From Stratiolaelaps scimitus (lineage: Eukaryota; Arthropoda; Arachnida; Mesostigmata; Laelapidae): a DNA stretch of 64,000 bases. The stretch is from positions 682,001 through 746,000 of the forward strand of contig JABWDB010000034.1 in NCBI GenBank assembly GCA_019614645.1. The letters are read 5' to 3'. Positions within the stretch are counted from its first letter, which is position 1, and every line of letters begins with the position of its first letter. This document shows, one piece after another, positions 58,101-64,000 of the stretch. The notes beneath the pieces are model-generated. The model was given only the letters and a program-made list of their open reading frames with translations. It searched no databases and had not been told where the DNA came from. A program made the translations under genes and the position numbers.

Positions 58101-58555
58101 TTGTTGTAGGTCAACTGTCGAGTGTCGTGTCCTCATGCGCAATTTGGCAGAGTTACATCATTAGTAGGACGATTATTTGTGGCCAGAATTGGACATACTC
58201 CTGCAATTCAGCTTGACATCATGGTCGAGCCCTTACGACAAATAGGAGAAGCGAATTTGCGAAGAAGGACCAAGTTTCATATCAGACTTCGCTATGCCAT
58301 GGGTACCGGCATCCATAATGTGATCGAGCTGTGAGATCAAATGGGTGACAGCGACCGAAAGCTCAATCACGAGACCACCAGCTCCGTAACGACCTATGCG
58401 CCTCACGGAGAACACACACTATTACCTCGTAGGCGCAAAGGTTTATCATAGATTTCTTTTCTACAGGGTACGCTCGCAGATGATGCTAGTCATTCCCTCG
58501 TCCATGCGTATAGACGAAATTAGATGACGTTACCGGGACAAACATATGTAAATCT

Positions 58556-58706
58556 ACAAACAAAATAATTATTATGTAAAACTAAAACAAACAAAATAAT
58601 TATTATGTAAAACTAAAACAAACAAAATAATTATCATGTAAAACTAAAACAAACAAAATAATTATTATGTAAAACTAAAACAAACAAAATAATTATCATG
58701 TAAAAC
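58556..58706 (+). repeat. 31-bp minisatellite, five units
   Basis: Unit CAAAATAATTATTATGTAAA plus ACTAAAACAAA repeats with a 31-base period from 58561; some units carry ATCATG instead of ATTATG. Little divergence, so it expanded recently. Confidence 0.9.
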
Positions 58707-60130
58707 ATGCTGTGGCTGACTACACCACTTCGGTGAACGAATAATACGAGCTCGAAGCTTCACATGCTCCAACTCCGGAGTGCCATAGCTCCATGCGCAG
58801 TAGGGGCGCGTACTTTCTTGAATGGGGGAACGCTGACCCTGACCGGCACAGATCAGGCTTAACACCGGAATCCCTCCGTACGATATTACTAGGCCACGCC
58901 AACCAAACCCACGGTAGGTGTATATATATATATATATATATATTTGATAGCAGGAGCAATGTCGAAAAGCTTTTCGCCTTTACCGTATGCGTAGGACTTA
59001 GAATAAATTAATGGAGGTTGAGCGCTTAGAGGAACGGGAATAGAATATTAGATGCGTAGCGTTACATAGTACAGTGGTATAGTTGGCTTCTTTGTCCGCG
59101 ACGTATAGAAGGGTTTCAGTCTTAGCTGGTGTTAGCTGTGGGCTTGTTTCTATAAAGGGCGACTTTTTAACGAAAGAAAAATACGACCACTACAAGGGCA
59201 GACCTTCATTTGGCCGGCAGCGAACGACATATGACCCAGCAGCGAACTCCCATTTGGGTTTTTTTTTCGAGGATCGCCAAAAGGGTTGCCTTGGTTAGTA
59301 TTAGATTAAAATTCAAGTGTTCGCTTACCTAAGTTAGGTTCGTAACGATCCTGTATCGCTATGCAAACGGGCAGATCTTACCTGGTTGGTCTCTGTTACT
59401 CAGAGAAGAAGGCCTAGAGAGTTTAAAGTCGGACTGCTTTCAGCATGCTTACTGTTTGAGCGAAACCACACAGTTAATATTATAACTCATTGATTGATCC
59501 CATCGATTCGCGAACCGCGGCTCACCGGACCAATTGAGTCAGTGCACCCCATCTCAACTTATCGGACACTTGAATATACGTTTACGAGACATGCGACTCG
59601 ATTCGTAACCAGTATCGCAGCGCTAGGCAACTCCTATAAAGCATATGCGCTAAATGTTCACCAGGATTAGTCTTGCTTCCAGCAAGATACAAGTGCTGGA
59701 TTGTAGAAGTGTACGTGGCGACGGAGTTGAAATCAAGACACTAACGCTATTGTAACGACTGCAAACCAAATTAGTGTTAAAGGACGTCTTCGATGATATT
59801 TGCCAATTATTGCATATCTAAGGTTTTTCAGGCTGATTCTCAGCCAACATTACGACGTGAAACGAGCTCAAAAATGAGCCCGACCGCGTACGGCATAGGT
59901 CGATAGCGATAGAAATGAACTATTTTGGCCTGATATTCAATCAAATTATGGGTCAGAAATGACAATTCCGACTACATGGGTGAAACTGTCCCGATATTAA
60001 TAACATCTGGAGCAGGCAGACATGCAAACGGTGGTGATCTGTCATCGTCGGGTGATATACGGCGTATGCGGATACAATATAAACAACAGCGTTTACTGAT
60101 AGATTTCGCTCGAGTGAATTTAATCATTGT
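58707..60130. other. Intergenic with a SINE 2 fragment
   Basis: (TA)n at 58920-58942. A SINE family 2 3' end fragment (CAGGCTGATTCTCAGCCAACA) lies at about 59829-59849. No gene recognised. Confidence 0.3.
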
Positions 60131-60131
60131 A

Positions 60132-60198
60132 TGAATGTATTTATTCAAACATACAGTGCTTCGGAATTTCTAGGGATTATGGGGGTGGGGGGGAGTGA
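60132..60198 (-). repeat. 3' UTR end of the endonuclease-type LINE
   Basis: TATTTATTCAAACATACAGT and TTTCTAGGGATTATGGGG match 16938-16990, the 3' UTR of the longer copy. A very short 5'-truncated insertion. Confidence 0.7.
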
Positions 60199-60940
60199 AT
60201 TCTATACAATCAACTGAATAAATTGTCCTCAATAGGTAATGCGTGTAGTTGACGTGCGTGCAATATCGGATCCATCGTTATTGATGGGGAATATATATAT
60301 ATATATATAGTGTATTTATATTTATATATATTTATATATAGTGTATTTTATAGATAATGGTTGGTAACCCAGAATTATTTGGCCAGCAGATGGCCTCGGT
60401 GGTATCAGTTAGCTGCTATTAAACAAAACAACCAGCGTTATTTCACACTGGGGTCTACGTGTCATATGCATAGAGTGACCTTAGCATAAAGCGTAATGTT
60501 GCCGCGTTAGGCATAAACTGAACCGCCGAGTAGGCATGGAGTTTATGTCTGCCTCCCCACACAAACTTGTGTTACGATCGTGGCGAGTTCATGATACGGT
60601 GTCGTCCGCAACGACCACTGTGGCATGCTCATAGGTCGTTTAGACATGGTTACACCTTTACGTAATGTGACCGTGGAAACATTGAGTAAAGATTTCCTGT
60701 CATAATTCAGCATTATCGCACAACGTCTTCCTGTTTGGCTGTGTCGAAATATTTTAGATGGAGTCCCATTTTCCTGCTCAATCAGTCCGCGTGGGCTTTT
60801 AGCGCGGAAAGCCGGCGATCGTTAGCGACGAAGGGCTGGGACGTGTCATGCCTCCCGACGGGACCACGAAGAGGTGGCCCTTATTGTATTTTAGCTTATG
60901 CGACGCCAATTGGCGGAACCCGCTTACGTGCGGTGGTACG
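60199..60940. other. Intergenic, no gene recognised
   Basis: A TA/TTTA-rich stretch at about 60292-60350; nothing else supportable. Confidence 0.25.
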
Positions 60941-61050
60941 GTAAAGGTAAAGCTTTATTGATTTATTAAATGAGCTGCAGACAATGCTTAAGTTCTCTTA
61001 TATATGTCATGCAACGGGATTCGAACTCAGCCCCGTCCAAGCCACCGCGC
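60941..61050 (-). repeat. SINE family 1 copy, centre deleted
   Basis: Read on the minus strand: GCGCGGTGGCTTGGACGGG, then directly a B-box GAGTTCGAATCCCGTTGC, the body (AGAGAACTTAAGCATTGTCT) and a CTTTACCTTTACC tail. The stem between A- and B-box is missing compared with 14837-14970. Confidence 0.8.
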
Positions 61051-61581
61051 TTACGGTTTGTGGTGGCACACATCAGGGTGGATCGTAGTATCGACTATTG
61101 TCGAAACGTAGAAAAACGCCCTCCTTAATGAGCGAAATAGCTCAAGTCTGCTCGGAGTTTATGTATGTACGGGCTGGGCGCGGAGAGATTAAGGGAGAGC
61201 GTAGGTCGCACGTTTATGCAGACGTCCAACCTGCTAGTGAGAATGGATGTAAAAAAATATACTTGTTTATGAAAAAAATCAAGTGTATACCAACCTGCTC
61301 ATCAACAGAATCTGGCAATATGTTGTATATTGTTAATAACTTCCGCAGTTTATCTTCATAGATTACACTCGATCCGAAAGATATTTGGATATACAGTGTC
61401 TGGCATTAATCGATAATCTATACTAGCCGCCTTCCAAAACAACTAGGGTAACGCTATAATAGTTCCAAAAAATATATATAATATTTAACGGACTCTGTTT
61501 TCTACATTTACATGCTGTGCCATATCTCGATCACAAAAACAATCAATCTTAATGGCATAAGAATCAGCCGATACTTATGGT

Positions 61582-61821
61582 ATGACGAACGGATTGAAAG
61601 AATCAAGGCAGCTTTTGAGCAAACTAGAGCCTATGAAGTCTTTGTCGGCTGAAACTGGGATTCCTCAGGTGACGTGTCATAGAATTATCACCAATATACT
61701 GAAGATGAAGAAAATCAATGCAAAATGGGTTCCCCATATACTGAGGGCTGAGCAGATGAAAAAGCGTGTGGAGCGTAAAACTCCCACCAGAGCGCGAATA
61801 AAGCCGGAGAGAAACCTCTAA
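61582..61821 (+). pseudogene. mariner transposase N-terminal (HTH) fragment
   Basis: The translation SAETGIPQVTCHRIITNILK and MKKINAKWVPHILRAEQ fits the helix-turn-helix and linker typical of mariner transposases (…KWVP..LT.EQ). The catalytic half is missing after a stop at 61819. It belongs to a different copy than 23586-24279, which lacks this part. Confidence 0.7.
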
Positions 61822-62528
61822 CTCATAGCAAGAGATCTTTGTTCTAGTTCTCATATAGTTCAAAAATTATTGGCATTTAAAGAGCGGCAAGTTCGAATGA
61901 TATGCCCTAATAATGCAATCAAAATTGTGGTAACTCTAATTATTACATGCTGTAAGCGAAACGAATCAATGACGCGGCATTTCGAGCGTCATTACACGAT
62001 TGTCCAAGTAAGCTTATGATACGCCTCCGTTCGACTCGATTATATGAGTACGGTATAATGTGCTCAGATATAAGGAGCTGAGGGATGTTGGCTGTAACTC
62101 GCTTAGTTGCGAGTTGCGGTCAGCATCTCCTATCTCGTTTTATTAAATAAGGACCATATTCAACAGCAAACTATATAAGCACAACGCCTGCGTTGCATTA
62201 TGCTGAGACTGAGCCTTTCAAGTCACCACAACGACCCTGCAGCAGTGCAGGGACCCCGAAGAATCGCTCGCGCTACTCAATGGCGTCGCGTATAAAGGAA
62301 CAAGAAGATGGACTCGTTCATGAAATGAACGATACACGGCTTAACCGCCGCCAAGAGCACGCTGGGCACGCGACCAGCACCAGGTATCTGGACCGTTCCT
62401 GCGGACGCCAGCGGCCTGGCCACGCTGACAAAGCTCAACACGCAGCGATGGCGAGGCCAGCGAATAATGTAGCCTATAACACCATCTGCCTGTTTTGCAT
62501 ATTAGCCACAAGTGGGCCCCGATGGATG

Positions 62529-62562
<34 letters not shown>
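62529..62562 (+). repeat. (GA)n microsatellite
   Basis: Uninterrupted GA repeat of about 34 bases. Confidence 0.9.
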
Positions 62563-62566
<4 letters not shown>

Positions 62567-63125
62567 GAGAATGAGAGGTGTAAAGGCTTCGCGAAGGTCC
62601 ACAAAATACTCAACATCGCCAGTCGACATTGAGCGTCCGTGAGTGCCGTTGATGTTCGAAGACTTATGAGGTCGATCAATAGATACCTTTGGCTTGCCTA
62701 TGTGTGACAACTTGCAGCACATCCAATGCAATACTGAAGGTATTATACAATCTCTCGAGGCGCAGCCCAGCAACACGTGGTACGTGCATCTATAACAATT
62801 CAAACATTAAATATGTATATATGTTGCATACTATATGGATGTTGTGACCGGCGCACACGATCGGCGTTCTAGTTTTATTATTATTATTATAATAATAATA
62901 ATGATAATAATAATAATAATACCATACTGTCAAACTTCGTCAAAGAGAATTTCACTTCTTCAGTCAGATGGTGGCACTCTAAAGCGAGAATTTCGCTCTT
63001 TCCATTAGTCCCATTGTTTCATTCATCATTATTCTTGCCATCCGCCCGCCCGGGTCTGCCTCGTCTCTCATTCTTTCCAACGGCTGGACAGCCGCCATCA
63101 CACCGCCAACTCCACCATATGACAA

Positions 63126-63156
<31 letters not shown>

Positions 63157-64000
63157 AGACACACACACACACGCACATGCGCGCGCCCTTGCCGTCATGC
63201 CAGCTTCGGTTGTCTGCAGGCTCGTCAACATTACGTTTTGATGGTGCAGTTGCCACCGGGCGACCCCCGGCAGGAAGAAGATTGCTTATCATCACATGAT
63301 ACAGTACCGGCAACCGGCCTCGTGATCCTTGTGCGAGGGTCGTTGCATCAGCTATTCCGGGCCGCCATCCGCCGTTGACGCAAGCCGGGCCCTGTAACAA
63401 TGTGCGCGGGCGAACGAACGAAGAAATAAATATCTCTCGATGGCCTTGAGTTTCTTAGCAGGGACTACTACGAGTAGTGGCGGGTGGCAGGCCCCCGCTT
63501 CGCCTTTGTGGATTCTCGCACTGCCGCTTGAGGGCAGCCACTGCAGTGGCTGCCAGCGTTTCGCGCAGTTCGACTCGACGCGTGCGTCGAGGGAGTCCCG
63601 CTGCGAGGCGGCGCTTCATCACGGCAGGCGCCGTGTGTTTGCGTGCGCGGAGCGAAGGACTCTGGGGTAATGTAGAATACTCGCACTATACGCACAGTTC
63701 TAGGCTGAAATGCATTTGCGCATGGACGAAGTCACGTGGGGAGATGCAGCGCCGGGCTGTTTTAGCTTACGAGAGCAGTTCGAGTCGTAGGAAGCTTCGA
63801 CAGCTGGACGGATCAGCGGATATGCGCGAAGGATGGCCTGAGCTCTGATTGGAGATGATCTCATTGGGCTTGGTTACCCTTCTTGTGTCGTGTCTCATGT
63901 GAAATGTGCTTTCTTTATACAGCCAACATTGTAAAAGACCCATGGCGCTTGTTTCGTTGGCTTCAGCGACCAACAAACGTTGTCCACATATTTAGCCTCT
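62563..64000. other. Intergenic, no gene recognised
   Basis: (TTA/ATA)n at about 62872-62922 and (TA)n followed by (CA)n at about 63126-63176. A GC-rich end (63440-63700) opens overlapping frames without recognised motifs. Confidence 0.25.

Noticed and set aside
58556..58706. CRISPR-like array
   Set aside because: Direct tandem units without spacers in a eukaryotic genome; a minisatellite.

Overview
The window reads as a gene-poor, transposon-rich piece of an arthropod nuclear genome. A chelicerate, probably a mite or tick relative, is my inference; I see no species-diagnostic gene. The signs are GT-AG introns, AATAAA signals, many (TA)n and (TTA)n tracts, tRNA-derived SINEs, mariner remnants and an R1-clade non-LTR retrotransposon. 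There is no operon-style layout, and no rRNA or functional tRNA gene was recognised.

The main host content is a cluster in the first 21 kb. It holds three members of a small secreted cysteine-containing protein family, assembled here by hand from splice signals. Gene A (+) enters from the left and keeps only its last two exons (1-68, 1846-2003). Gene B (+, 4130-12173) is complete: five exons, 178 codons, signal peptide. Gene C (-, 20848-16240) is complete and convergent with B: five exons, 174 codons. All visible intron phases agree (1,0,2,1). B and C share exon 3 and exon 4 lengths and six alignable cysteines. I do not recognise the family; extracellular carrier (OBP-like), effector and venom-type roles are all possible. 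The copies are mosaic: exon 4 and adjacent intron of A match B almost exactly, but exon 5 and 3' flank of A match C, in inverted orientation.

The introns of these genes are full of transposons. Intron 4 of A holds a decayed Ty3/gypsy element. Intron 4 of B holds an apparently full-length R1-clade LINE (about 5693-11091, both ORFs open, poly(A) tail), whose target-site duplication is the B-box of a tRNA-derived SINE. Intron 3 of C holds a fragment of a LINE with an endonuclease-like C-terminus, plus a SINE. Between B and C lie possible unassigned exons and a LINE ORF1 relic split by a SINE.

From 21 to 64 kb I find no confident host gene. This part holds a mariner with near-intact ends and a deleted middle (23586-24279), copies of three SINE families, a 77-bp-arm hairpin at 33.2 kb, a possible decayed cluster paralogue at 34.2 kb, a CpG-rich low-complexity stretch at 46.9-50.7 kb (perhaps a promoter or 5' UTR), a 31-bp minisatellite at 58.6 kb, and several LINE and mariner fragments. 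All calls come from reading the sequence; no alignment, RNA or database check was possible.
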